A DNA stretch of 64,000 nt from Bacteroidales bacterium 6E (GTDB lineage Bacteria > Bacteroidota > Bacteroidia > Bacteroidales > Prolixibacteraceae): assembly GCA_001270045.2 (NCBI GenBank), contig DF970690.1, positions 530,369 to 594,368 on the forward strand, read 5' to 3'. The notes beneath the pieces were generated by a model, which made no database searches, was not told the origin of the DNA, and saw only the letters and a list, made by a program, of their open reading frames with translations. Made by a program: the position numbers and the translations under genes. Positions 45,331 to 53,612 of the stretch are shown here, piece by piece; the first letter of the stretch is position 1; every line of letters starts with the position of its first letter.

Positions 45331-46305
45331 TTAAAAACCTGCAGGCTTTAATTTCAGACCGGTCTGCTCATCGAGTCCAAACATCAGGTTCATGTTCTGC
45401 ACTGCCTGTCCGGAGGCTCCTTTCAGCAGGTTATCGGTACAGCTTACCACCACCAGTTTATTCCTGTGTTTCTCCATGTAAAGTATGGCCTTGTTGGTAT
45501 TAACGGCTTGCTTCATCGAGGGATTGACCGGCGAAATGACCACAAAAGGATGGGCTTTATAATATTTATTATAAAGGGCATAGGCCTCCTCTTCCGTACC
45601 TTCAAAACGGGTATAGACCGTAGCGAAGATGCCGCGTGTATGGTTTCCCCTGACAGGTACAAAGTTGAAATCATTTTCAAATGAAGGCTGCAATTGCCGG
45701 AGGCTCCTCAGGATTTCCCCCAGGTGCTGGTGTTCAAATATCTTGTAGGCACTCAGGTTACCGTCGCGCCAGCTGAAATGGGTGGTCTCGACTGGCTTTT
45801 GTCCGGCCCCAGTGCTTCCGGTGATGGCATTGACATGAACCTCATCGGTCAGCAAATCATTGGCGGCCAGTGGCAGCAAGGCAAGCTGGATGCCCGTGGC
45901 AAAACAACCCGGATTGGCAATGAATCGGGCCTTCCGGATATCTTCCCGGTTGAGCTCAGGCAATCCGTACACGAATGGCCATGGCTCATTCCCTAGCCTG
46001 AAGTCGGTGCTCAGGTCGATCACTTTCAAATGGTCGGGTAACGAATGCTCTTCCATCCAAGACTTGCTTTTTCCGTGTCCCTGGCATAGGAAGACCACAT
46101 CTATCCCGTCGAGGTCGGCCTCTTTGGCAAACGACAGGTCAGTTTCTCCCAGAAGGTCATCATGGACCACGGTCACCTGTTGTCCGGCATGACTGGCACT
46201 CTGGACAAACACGATCTCTGCCATGGGATGGTTCAGCAAAATCCGGATCAGCTCTCCGGCGGTATATCCAGCTGCCCCGACTATTCCTACCTTTATCTTG
46301 TTCAT
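45331..46305 (-). CDS. argC: N-acyl-gamma-glutamyl-phosphate reductase
   Basis: A 324-residue enzyme with the NADP-binding motif VGIVGAAGYTAGELIRIL, the catalytic Cys in FIANPGCFATGIQLALLPLA, VNAITGSTGAGQKPVETTHFSWR, and a His in VPVRGNHTRGIFATVYTRF. It reduces the acyl-glutamyl phosphate in arginine synthesis. It lies between argD and argG. The argB kinase that supplies its substrate is not in the window. Confidence 0.96.
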   Translation of the reverse strand: MNKIKVGIVGAAGYTAGELIRILLNHPMAEIVFVQSASHAGQQVTVVHDDLLGETDLSFAKEADLDGIDVVFLCQGHGKSKSWMEEHSLPDHLKVIDLSTDFRLGNEPWPFVYGLPELNREDIRKARFIANPGCFATGIQLALLPLAANDLLTDEVHVNAITGSTGAGQKPVETTHFSWRDGNLSAYKIFEHQHLGEILRSLRQLQPSFENDFNFVPVRGNHTRGIFATVYTRFEGTEEEAYALYNKYYKAHPFVVISPVNPSMKQAVNTNKAILYMEKHRNKLVVVSCTDNLLKGASGQAVQNMNLMFGLDEQTGLKLKPAGF

Positions 46306-46362
46306 TCCATTATCATCAGTGACCCACTGTGCTACCCCATTTTGGCCGCACGGGTCAGGTTT

Positions 46363-47553
46363 TCACTTCTTGTTGACGGTATGGTAAATCTTCAGGGCAT
46401 TACCCAGAATGGCCGTGAATCCTTTCACCTCCTCGCCTGTCCATGCCTTGCTTTCCTCTCCATACTTACCAAACACAGAACTCATCAGGTCATTATTTGA
46501 CTCAATACCCTGCAGTTCGAAGCGATAAGGTTTCAATGCCACATGGACAGTCCCGTTCACCGTAGACTGCGTATTTTCCAGGAAGGTTTCGATATTGTGC
46601 ATCACGGGGTCGAGGTAAAGTGCTTCATGCAGGAACATACCGTACCAGTTGGCCAGCTGTTCTTTCCAGTAGAGCTGCCATTTGCTGAGGGTATGTTTCT
46701 CGAGCAGGTGGTGAGCCTTGATGATGATCAGCGGGGCAGCCGCCTCAAAACCAACACGGCCCTTGATGCCGATGATTGTATCACCCACATGGATATCACG
46801 GCCTATGGCATAAGGAGCTGCAATAGCCTCCAGTGCCTGGATGGCAGCCGGACCACTACTATATGCTTTTCCGTCAATGGTCTTCAACTCACCCTTTTCA
46901 AAACCCAATGAGACTACCTTATCTTCGGCTGCCTTGAGTTGTGTGGGATAGGCACTTTCCGGGAGAGGCTTGTCCGAGGTCAGGGTTTCCTTGCCCCCGA
47001 TGCTTGTACCCCAAAGGCCCTGGTTGATGCTGTACTGCATCTTGATGAAATCGTCGTCGACCCCATGTTCCCGCAGGTAGTTGATCTCTTCGTCCCGACT
47101 AAGGGAAAGGTCACGTATGGGTGTGATGATGGAGATTTCGGGAGCGAGCACCTGAAAGGTCAGGTCGAACCTCACCTGGTCGTTCCCTGCGCCGGTACTG
47201 CCGTGCGCCACATACTTCGCACCGATTTTCTTGGCATATTCAATGATGGCAATCGCCTGGAAAACCCTTTCGGAGCTGACCGAGATGGGATAAGTGTTGT
47301 TGCGAAGCACATTCCCGTAAACCATGTAGCGGATGCATTTGTCGTAATACTCCTGTGTGATGTCGATCGACACATGCTCTTTGGCACCCAATCGGTATGC
47401 CTTTTCTTCGATACGCTGGAGGTCAGTTTCGTTGAAACCACCCGTATTGGCGATTGCCGTATATACTTCGTAACCCTTTTCCTCGGCCAGATACTTCACG
47501 CAAAACGAAGTATCCAAACCACCACTGAACGCTAAAACCAATTTTTCTTTCAT
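46363..47553 (-). CDS. argG: Argininosuccinate synthase
   Basis: A 396-residue protein with an ATP-pyrophosphatase loop at the N-terminus (LVLAFSGGLDTSFCVKYLAEEKGYEVYTAIANTGG) and the YVAHGSTGAGNDQVRFDLTF signature. It condenses citrulline with aspartate. argH, normally next to argG, is not present nearby. It lies 65 bases after the GNAT gene in the arginine operon. Confidence 0.95.
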   Translation of the reverse strand: MKEKLVLAFSGGLDTSFCVKYLAEEKGYEVYTAIANTGGFNETDLQRIEEKAYRLGAKEHVSIDITQEYYDKCIRYMVYGNVLRNNTYPISVSSERVFQAIAIIEYAKKIGAKYVAHGSTGAGNDQVRFDLTFQVLAPEISIITPIRDLSLSRDEEINYLREHGVDDDFIKMQYSINQGLWGTSIGGKETLTSDKPLPESAYPTQLKAAEDKVVSLGFEKGELKTIDGKAYSSGPAAIQALEAIAAPYAIGRDIHVGDTIIGIKGRVGFEAAAPLIIIKAHHLLEKHTLSKWQLYWKEQLANWYGMFLHEALYLDPVMHNIETFLENTQSTVNGTVHVALKPYRFELQGIESNNDLMSSVFGKYGEESKAWTGEEVKGFTAILGNALKIYHTVNKK

Positions 47554-47618
47554 ATACCTTATCTTTTATTTGGTCGCCATGACTGAAATCTGAAAATCCC
47601 CGTCATCGCAAATCCCAT

Positions 47619-48293
47619 TTACTGTCCGTTTTTCTCTTTGTTCTCCCTGAATTTTTTAAGAAGCTCCAACGCATACTTTGGATGGAGTTTCTTCATATAA
47701 TCCAACAGAGAACGTTTTTTGATCTCACTCGAGTTCCCGTTTTTCTCAAGCTCCCATACCGGATCATACAGCATACCCGTACAGAGGCATTTCGAGCGAT
47801 TGGTGCGTTGTAAAATGTCATAATTCACACAGCCCTGACATCCCTTCCAGAAGGAATCGTCATCGGTAAGTTCCGAATAGGTAACCGGCCGGTATCCCAG
47901 TTGATGGTTGATCTTCATGACGGCCAGACCGGTAGTCAGACCAAATATCTTGGCATTCGGGAAACGCGTCCGCGAAAGCTGGAAGGCCATCTTCTTGATC
48001 TCCTTCGCCAGTCCGATACCCCTGTATTCGGGATTGACAATCAAACCCGAGTTGGCCACATACTGCGCCGTACCCCAGGTTTCGATATAACAAAAGCCGG
48101 CAAACTCTTCACCGTCCAATGCAATGATGGCCTTGCCCTCCTCCATCTTCGAAGCCAGGTATTCATAGGTCCGACGGGCAATACCTGTCCCTCTTTGCTT
48201 GGAAGCCATGTCGATATGGTCGTTAATGATATCGACGTATTTCAGGTGCCGTGGCCCGGCTACCTCAACCTTAACATTATTGATATCCTTCAT
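47619..48293 (-). CDS. GNAT acyltransferase with C-terminal cysteine cluster, candidate acylglutamate synthase
   Basis: A 224-residue protein with a GNAT core at about residues 7-130 (acyl-CoA loop VNPEYRGIGLAKEIKKMAF, then NHQLGYRPVTYSELT). It is followed by a cysteine cluster C152-x2-C155-x13-C169-x-C171, able to bind zinc or another metal, and a basic tail (LHPKYALELLKKFRENKEKNG). It is encoded between argR and argG in an operon that contains no argA or argJ, so it is a good candidate for the enzyme that acylates glutamate at the pathway entry. That assignment rests on context; the substrate (acetyl- or succinyl-CoA) cannot be read from the sequence. Confidence 0.8.
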   Translation of the reverse strand: MKDINNVKVEVAGPRHLKYVDIINDHIDMASKQRGTGIARRTYEYLASKMEEGKAIIALDGEEFAGFCYIETWGTAQYVANSGLIVNPEYRGIGLAKEIKKMAFQLSRTRFPNAKIFGLTTGLAVMKINHQLGYRPVTYSELTDDDSFWKGCQGCVNYDILQRTNRSKCLCTGMLYDPVWELEKNGNSSEIKKRSLLDYMKKLHPKYALELLKKFRENKEKNGQ

Positions 48294-48325
48294 GGAATGC
48301 TTACAGAAAAACTTGTTTATGTTTT

Positions 48326-48808
48326 TTAAATCTTATCCGATAAATTGGGCATGATGCGCTTCAGTGCGGCAATCAGCTCCATCCGGGCAATACCTTCCCG
48401 CATGATCAGCAGGATGGTGTCATCACCGGCAATGGTCCCCATGCTTTCCCAGGGATTCGACTTGTCGATTATCGAGGCAATGCTGCTGGCATATCCCGGC
48501 ATGGTTCGGATTACCGCCAGGTTGCCCGAGAATTGGATCCCCAGAAAACCATCCGACAAATAATTGATGCGGTCAGGTTCCCGATTTTCCCGCACACCTC
48601 CCATCAGTCCGGGGATTACATACACATAATCACCGCTGGGTCCCGCTACTTTGGCAACCTTCATCTGCTTCAGGTCCCTTGAAAGCGTGGCCTGGGTAAG
48701 GTCATACCCCCTTTCATGCAACAAATCAAGCAGCTTTTCCTGACTGCCGATCTGTGCCGACGAGATGATTTCACGTATGGCCTGATGTCGTGTATTCCTG
48801 TTCTTCAT
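48326..48808 (-). CDS. argR: Arginine repressor
   Basis: A 160-residue ArgR/AhrC-type regulator. The N-terminal winged helix has [48 protein letters not shown], including the conserved SRD recognition residues. The C-terminal hexamerisation and arginine-binding domain has [21 protein letters not shown] and the [15 protein letters not shown] signature. It represses arginine synthesis when arginine is abundant. As first gene of its operon, with ARG-box-like sites over the promoter, it probably autoregulates. Confidence 0.95.
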   Translation of the reverse strand: MKNRNTRHQAIREIISSAQIGSQEKLLDLLHERGYDLTQATLSRDLKQMKVAKVAGPSGDYVYVIPGLMGGVRENREPDRINYLSDGFLGIQFSGNLAVIRTMPGYASSIASIIDKSNPWESMGTIAGDDTILLIMREGIARMELIAALKRIMPNLSDKI

Positions 48809-48916
48809 GTGAATATTATTTAATTATTAACATCCATTTTTTCATCCATTTTCTTCCGGATGCCCAATTGACAGGCGATGGATGCCTCTAATCAAATTGT
48901 ATTAATATACATTTTC

Positions 48917-48945
48917 AATGCAAAATTATGCATTATTTATTCATG
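48917..48945. promoter_or_regulatory. Overlapping ARG-box-like operators between argR and carA
   Basis: Two AT-rich imperfect palindromes overlap here: AATGCAAAATTATGCATT (48917-48934) and, on the other strand, CATGAATAAATAATGCA (48945-48929). The second resembles the known ArgR consensus TGAAT-N4-ATTCA, with one extra spacer base. Their position over the argR promoter and upstream of the carA promoter suits repression of the arg operon. Confidence 0.5.
48921..48928 (-). promoter_or_regulatory. -7 element of the argR-hisIE operon
   Basis: Read on the minus strand this is TAATTTTG, an exact -7 match lying inside the first ARG-box-like palindrome. Transcription would start near 48914, leaving a leader of about 106 bases. 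The -33 region (TTTTTCG) is weak. Confidence 0.5.
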
Positions 48946-48971
48946 GCGCATCGAAAAACGAAAAAAAAAGC

Positions 48972-48979
48972 TATTTTTG
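48972..48979 (+). promoter_or_regulatory. -7 element of the carAB operon
   Basis: TATTTTTG matches TAnnTTTG exactly and would start transcription near 48987, 30 bases before the leader-peptide ATG. The -33 region is not consensus, and the ARG-box-like sites end 26 bases upstream. Confidence 0.5.
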
Positions 48980-49016
48980 TCCAATAAATTCAGATACGTC
49001 CTTTTGAGGTTACGAT

Positions 49017-49070
49017 ATGAAGAAACTGAAGATTCCAAATCACAGACGTAAAGAGATACGATGCGCTTAA
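49017..49070 (+). CDS. Arginine-containing leader peptide of carAB (attenuator)
   Basis: A 17-codon frame, MKKLKIPNHRRKEIRCA, too short for usual ORF calling. Arg codons AGA-CGT (49044-49049) and CGA (49059-49061) lie late in the frame. The last codons and the TAA (49068-49070) are inside the left arm of the terminator at 49061-49101. A ribosome waiting for charged Arg-tRNA would cover that arm and prevent termination; with enough arginine it would move on and the terminator would form. This is the arrangement of an amino-acid-responsive attenuator. No alternative antiterminator stem was found, so direct blocking by the ribosome is the simplest model. Confidence 0.6.
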   Translation: MKKLKIPNHRRKEIRCA

Positions 49071-49101
49071 GCTACACAGGTAGTCAAGGCGCATTTTTTT
49101 T
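49061..49101 (+). terminator. Intrinsic terminator in the carAB leader
   Basis: Left arm 49061-49075 and right arm 49080-49094 form a 15-position stem (13 pairs, two of them G-T, and one 2x2 internal mismatch) with the tetraloop ACAG. It ends in eight T residues at 49094-49101. It lies 21 bases before the carA ATG, so it can only act as a conditional terminator for carAB. Confidence 0.85.
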
Positions 49102-49122
49102 AATATTAAACTGGTTTTCAGA

Positions 49123-50211
49123 ATGGTTAAAGTCACAAAAGCAAGACTGGTCCTGGAGGATGGGACAACATTTGAAGGAAAGTCCTTCGGCTATGAGAAA
49201 TCTGTCGCAGGCGAGGTCGTCTTTTACACGGGCATGACCGGTTATCCGGAAAGCCTGACAGATCCCTCATATGCCGGACAGATACTGGTATCATCGTATC
49301 CGATGATCGGAAATTACGGAGTCCCCGGCGATAGTTTCACCGATGGTGTCAGCCGTTTTTTCGAATCGGAGAAGGTACACATCACCGGACTGATCATTTC
49401 AGACTACTCGTTCGAGTTCAGCCACTGGAATGCGGAAAGGAGCCTCGGCGACTGGCTGAAGGAGAACCAGGTACCGGGATTGTTCGGCATCGACACACGT
49501 GCCCTTACCAAGATACTCAGGGAACTGGGATCACTGAAGGGGAAAATTGAATTCGACGGTCAGCCGGTTGAGTTTTTTGATCCCAACGGGGAAAACCTGG
49601 TTGCCCAGGTAAGCTGCCGCGAAATTTCAACCCACGGCCACGGTGACCTTCGCATCGTCATGGTCGATTGCGGCGTAAAGCACAACATCATTCGCTGTCT
49701 GACAGATCGCGGGGCAACGGTGATCAGAGTACCCTGGGACCATGACTTCACCAAGGAATCATACGATGGCATTTTTCTCACCAACGGACCTGGCGACCCC
49801 GCCATGTGTGAGATTACAGTCGGGCATATCCGGAAGATCCTCGACCACGACACCCCTCTAATGGGAATCTGCCTGGGGAACCAGTTGCTTGCGAGGGCTG
49901 CCGGTGCTGACACCTATAAATTAAAGTACGGTCACCGCAGCCACAACCAGCCGGTCATCCTGACGGGAACCGACCGTTGCTTCATCACCCCCCAGAACCA
50001 CGGATACGCCGTGGCACCCGATACGCTGCCTGCCGACTGGGAACCACTGTTTGTGAATGCCAACGACGGAACCAATGAGGGGATCCGGCACAAAACCAAG
50101 CCCTTCTTCTCCACGCAGTTCCATCCCGAAGCAACCAGCGGACCCGTTGACACCGAGTTCCTGTTCGACGACTTCCTCGATAGCGTAAGAAAATTCAAGA
50201 ATGGAGAATAA
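49123..50211 (+). CDS. carA: Carbamoyl-phosphate synthase small subunit
   Basis: A 362-residue glutaminase subunit. The N-terminal CarA domain has ARLVLEDGTTFEGKSFGYEKSVAGEVVFYTGMTGYPESLTDPSYAGQ. The class I amidotransferase domain has the catalytic Cys in LMGICLGNQLLARAAGA and the His in FFSTQFHPEATSGP. It supplies ammonia to CarB for carbamoyl phosphate, used in arginine and pyrimidine synthesis. It follows the leader attenuator and precedes carB by 48 bases. Confidence 0.97.
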   Translation: MVKVTKARLVLEDGTTFEGKSFGYEKSVAGEVVFYTGMTGYPESLTDPSYAGQILVSSYPMIGNYGVPGDSFTDGVSRFFESEKVHITGLIISDYSFEFSHWNAERSLGDWLKENQVPGLFGIDTRALTKILRELGSLKGKIEFDGQPVEFFDPNGENLVAQVSCREISTHGHGDLRIVMVDCGVKHNIIRCLTDRGATVIRVPWDHDFTKESYDGIFLTNGPGDPAMCEITVGHIRKILDHDTPLMGICLGNQLLARAAGADTYKLKYGHRSHNQPVILTGTDRCFITPQNHGYAVAPDTLPADWEPLFVNANDGTNEGIRHKTKPFFSTQFHPEATSGPVDTEFLFDDFLDSVRKFKNGE

Positions 50212-50259
50212 CAATAGGTGTAAATCAATTTTTAGGTACCACGCGATAAAACAGACCAC

Positions 50260-53200
50260 ATGATAGATAAAAGCATAAAAAAAGCATTGATACTTGGATC
50301 AGGCGCATTGAAGATCGGCGAGGCCGGTGAGTTTGACTATAGCGGCTCCCAGGCCCTGAAGGCTCTTAAGGAGGAAGGGGTCGAAACCATCCTTATCAAT
50401 CCCAACATCGCCACCATCCAGACTTCGGAGGAGATTGCCGACAAGATTTATTTCCTGCCGGTGACCCCGTTCTTTGTCGAGGAGGTGATCAAAAAAGAGA
50501 AGCCACAGGGAATCCTGCTGGCTTTTGGCGGCCAGACCGCCCTCAACTGCGGGGTTGCACTGCACAAGGCGGGTGTCCTCGAAAAATATGACCTGAAGGT
50601 GGTGGGAACACCGGTCCAGGCGATCATGGAAACCGAAGACCGCGAGCTGTTTGCCAACATGTTGGGCGAAATCGGGGTCAGAACACCCCAGAGCATCGCC
50701 GCACTTAACATGGAGGAGGCGTTGGCAGCTGCCGAAAAGCTCGGTTTCCCGATTATCATCAGGGCAGCCTATACCCTCGGTGGTTTGGGCAGCGGCTTTT
50801 GCAACAACATGGATGAACTCAGGGCCCTGGCAGCCAAAGCCTTCTCTTACAGTCCGCAGATCCTTGTGGAGGAGTCGCTAAAAGGCTGGAAGGAAGTGGA
50901 ATACGAAGTTGTCCGCGACCGCTTCGACAACTGCATCACGGTCTGTAACATGGAAAACTTCGACCCTCTGGGCATCCATACCGGTGAAAGCATCGTGGTC
51001 GCACCATCCCAGACACTGACCAATTCGGAATACCATAAACTGAGGGCCATCTCCATCAAGATCATTCGCAGGGTAGGTGTCATCGGTGAATGTAACGTGC
51101 AATTTGCCCTCGATCCGTTCAGCGAGGATTACCGCGTCATCGAGGTAAATGCCCGCCTTTCACGATCATCGGCACTGGCATCGAAAGCCACAGGCTATCC
51201 GCTTGCCTTTGTGGCGGCGAAGCTAGGTTTGGGCTATGGCCTGCACCAGTTAAAGAACTCTGTTACTAAGGTGACCACCGCTGCCTTTGAACCGGCACTC
51301 GACTATTGTGTGGTGAAAATTCCGCGCTGGGACCTTGGAAAATTCACCGGAGTCACAAAAACGATCGGCAGCGCCATGAAAAGCGTCGGCGAAATTATGG
51401 CCATCGGACGTTCATTCGAGGAAGCTATCCAGAAAGGGATTCGTATGGTCGGACAAGGCATGCATGGCTTTGTCGGCAACCGTGAGGAAATCACCATCGA
51501 GGCGGTGGAGGAGGAACTGGCTAATCCTACCGATAGACGGATCTTTGCCATCGCAGAGGCATTCCACCAGGGCATGACCATCGAGGATGTCTACCAGAGA
51601 ACAAAAATTGACCGTTGGTTCCTGCAAAAACTGATGAACATCTTCAAGATCCGTGGCGAACTTGTGCAGTTCAACAGGCTCGAGGAGCTCGACGACGAGC
51701 TGCTGCTCACGGCCAAGAAAGCGGGATTCTCCGATTTTCAAGTTGCCCGCCTGGTGCTCAAACTGCCGAACAACCGTATGGAAGAGGGCGTGCTCACCGT
51801 CAGGGCATGGCGGAAAAGCCGCAACATTCTGCCAGTGGTCAAACAAATCGACACCCTGGCCGGCGAATACCCGGCCATGACCAATTACCTCTACATAACT
51901 TATAACGGTACCGAAAACGACGTGAAATATACCGGTGACCACCGCTCGGTGATCGTGCTCGGCTCAGGGGCTTACCGTATCGGAAGCTCGGTCGAGTTTG
52001 ACTGGTGCTCGGTCAATGCCATCAAGACCATCCAACAGCAAAAATTCCGGGCGGTCATGATCAACTATAATCCGGAAACGGTCAGTACCGATTATGATAC
52101 CTGCGACAGGCTCTATTTCGATGAGCTGACACTCGAGCGGGTCCTCGACATCATTGAACTCGAAAATCCACACGGCGTGGTGGTTTCGGTGGGCGGACAA
52201 ATCCCCAATAACCTGGCAATGAAACTCCACCGCCAGCAGATACCGATCCTGGGAACCTCCCCGGTGATGATCGACAATGCCGAGGACCGCGACAAGTTTT
52301 CCTCGCTGCTCGACAGCATCGAGGTTGACCAGCCCCGATGGGCCAAGCTCTCCACTATCGAGGAAGTGCACAAGTTCATCGATGTGGTCGGCTTTCCCGT
52401 ATTGATCAGGCCATCCTATGTGTTGTCAGGGGCCGCCATGAACGTGGTGTCCAACTCCGAGCAGCTTGACCATTTCCTCCAGATGGCCGCCAATGTGTCG
52501 AAAGAACACCCTGTCGTGGTCAGCGAATTCATCGAAAACGCCAAGGAAATCGAAGTCGATGCGGTAGCCGCCAACGGGGAGATCATCGCCTATGCCATTT
52601 CCGAACACGTCGAATTTGCCGGGGTTCATTCCGGCGATGCCACCATCGTCTTCCCACCGCAGAAACTTTATATCGAAACCATCCGAAGAATCAAGAAAAT
52701 ATCGCGTAAAATCGCAAAAGCCTTAAATATTTCAGGACCGTTCAACATCCAGTTCCTGGCCAAGGACAACGACATCAAGGTGATCGAGTGTAACCTGAGG
52801 GCTTCGAGAAGCTTCCCGTTTGTATCGAAGGTCATGAAGCTCAACCTCATCGACATCGCCACAAAGGTCATGCTTGAAATTCCTGTCGAAAAACCCGACA
52901 AGTCGCTGTTTGAGCTCGACTACGTAGGTGTGAAGGCACCGCAGTTCTCGTTTGCCCGTCTCCTGAATGCCGATCCTGTGCTGGGAGTCGACATGGCGTC
53001 TACGGGTGAGGTGGCCTGTATCGGTGAAAACTATTACGAAGCCATTCTGAAGTCGATGTTGTCGGTAGGTTATACCATCCCTAAAAAGAATATCCTGATT
53101 TCATCGGGTCCCTCCCGTTCAAAGATCGAACTGCTCGAAAGCGCCCGCATGCTGGTGGCCAGGGGATACAACCTGTATGCCACCGAAGGCACCAGCCGCT

Positions 53201-53490
53201 TTTTCTCCGACAATGGGGTTCCCAATACGTTGCTCCACTGGCCCGACGAGGAAGACCGGCACCCCAACGTACAGGAATACCTGAAGAACAAACAGATTGA
53301 CCTGGTCATTAACATCCCGAAAAACTTTACCAGAAGGGAATTGCGGAACGGATACCAGATCAGGCGCAGTTCGATTGATTATAACATACCGCTCATCACC
53401 AACTCGAGGGTGGCCAGTGCCTTTGTATACGCCATTTGCAAATACACACCGGAAACCCTTACCATCAAGAGCTGGGATGAATACAACTAG
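50260..53490 (+). CDS. carB: Carbamoyl-phosphate synthase large subunit
   Basis: A 1076-residue enzyme with two homologous ATP-grasp halves: ALILGSGALKIGEAGEFDYSGSQALKAL ... NPNIATIQTS in the first and VIVLGSGAYRIGSSVEFDWCSVNAIKTIQ ... YNPETVSTDYDTCDRLYFDELTLERVLDI in the second. An oligomerisation domain lies between them, and a C-terminal MGS-type allosteric domain (about 935-1065: ILISSGPSRSKIELLESARMLVARGYNLYATEGTSRFFSDNG). It joins bicarbonate, ammonia and two ATP. Length is normal. No terminator is evident after it; the SGNH gene follows 122 bases later. Confidence 0.98.
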   Translation: MIDKSIKKALILGSGALKIGEAGEFDYSGSQALKALKEEGVETILINPNIATIQTSEEIADKIYFLPVTPFFVEEVIKKEKPQGILLAFGGQTALNCGVALHKAGVLEKYDLKVVGTPVQAIMETEDRELFANMLGEIGVRTPQSIAALNMEEALAAAEKLGFPIIIRAAYTLGGLGSGFCNNMDELRALAAKAFSYSPQILVEESLKGWKEVEYEVVRDRFDNCITVCNMENFDPLGIHTGESIVVAPSQTLTNSEYHKLRAISIKIIRRVGVIGECNVQFALDPFSEDYRVIEVNARLSRSSALASKATGYPLAFVAAKLGLGYGLHQLKNSVTKVTTAAFEPALDYCVVKIPRWDLGKFTGVTKTIGSAMKSVGEIMAIGRSFEEAIQKGIRMVGQGMHGFVGNREEITIEAVEEELANPTDRRIFAIAEAFHQGMTIEDVYQRTKIDRWFLQKLMNIFKIRGELVQFNRLEELDDELLLTAKKAGFSDFQVARLVLKLPNNRMEEGVLTVRAWRKSRNILPVVKQIDTLAGEYPAMTNYLYITYNGTENDVKYTGDHRSVIVLGSGAYRIGSSVEFDWCSVNAIKTIQQQKFRAVMINYNPETVSTDYDTCDRLYFDELTLERVLDIIELENPHGVVVSVGGQIPNNLAMKLHRQQIPILGTSPVMIDNAEDRDKFSSLLDSIEVDQPRWAKLSTIEEVHKFIDVVGFPVLIRPSYVLSGAAMNVVSNSEQLDHFLQMAANVSKEHPVVVSEFIENAKEIEVDAVAANGEIIAYAISEHVEFAGVHSGDATIVFPPQKLYIETIRRIKKISRKIAKALNISGPFNIQFLAKDNDIKVIECNLRASRSFPFVSKVMKLNLIDIATKVMLEIPVEKPDKSLFELDYVGVKAPQFSFARLLNADPVLGVDMASTGEVACIGENYYEAILKSMLSVGYTIPKKNILISSGPSRSKIELLESARMLVARGYNLYATEGTSRFFSDNGVPNTLLHWPDEEDRHPNVQEYLKNKQIDLVINIPKNFTRRELRNGYQIRRSSIDYNIPLITNSRVASAFVYAICKYTPETLTIKSWDEYN

Positions 53491-53612
53491 ATGGAACGTG
53501 ATCATGATTGCCCGTGTGGAATGATCAGGCCTGCCGGCTCAGTTATTCTTTCCGAAGGGATCACTTTTTAAAAAGTTTTTCTGAAATTCGCGAAAATTCA
53601 AATTCTGACATC

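Noticed and set aside
48809-48914. Attenuator in the argR leader, by analogy with carA
   Set aside because: CATCCAT/ATGGATG repeats can pair, but there is no T-run and no Arg-rich leader frame.
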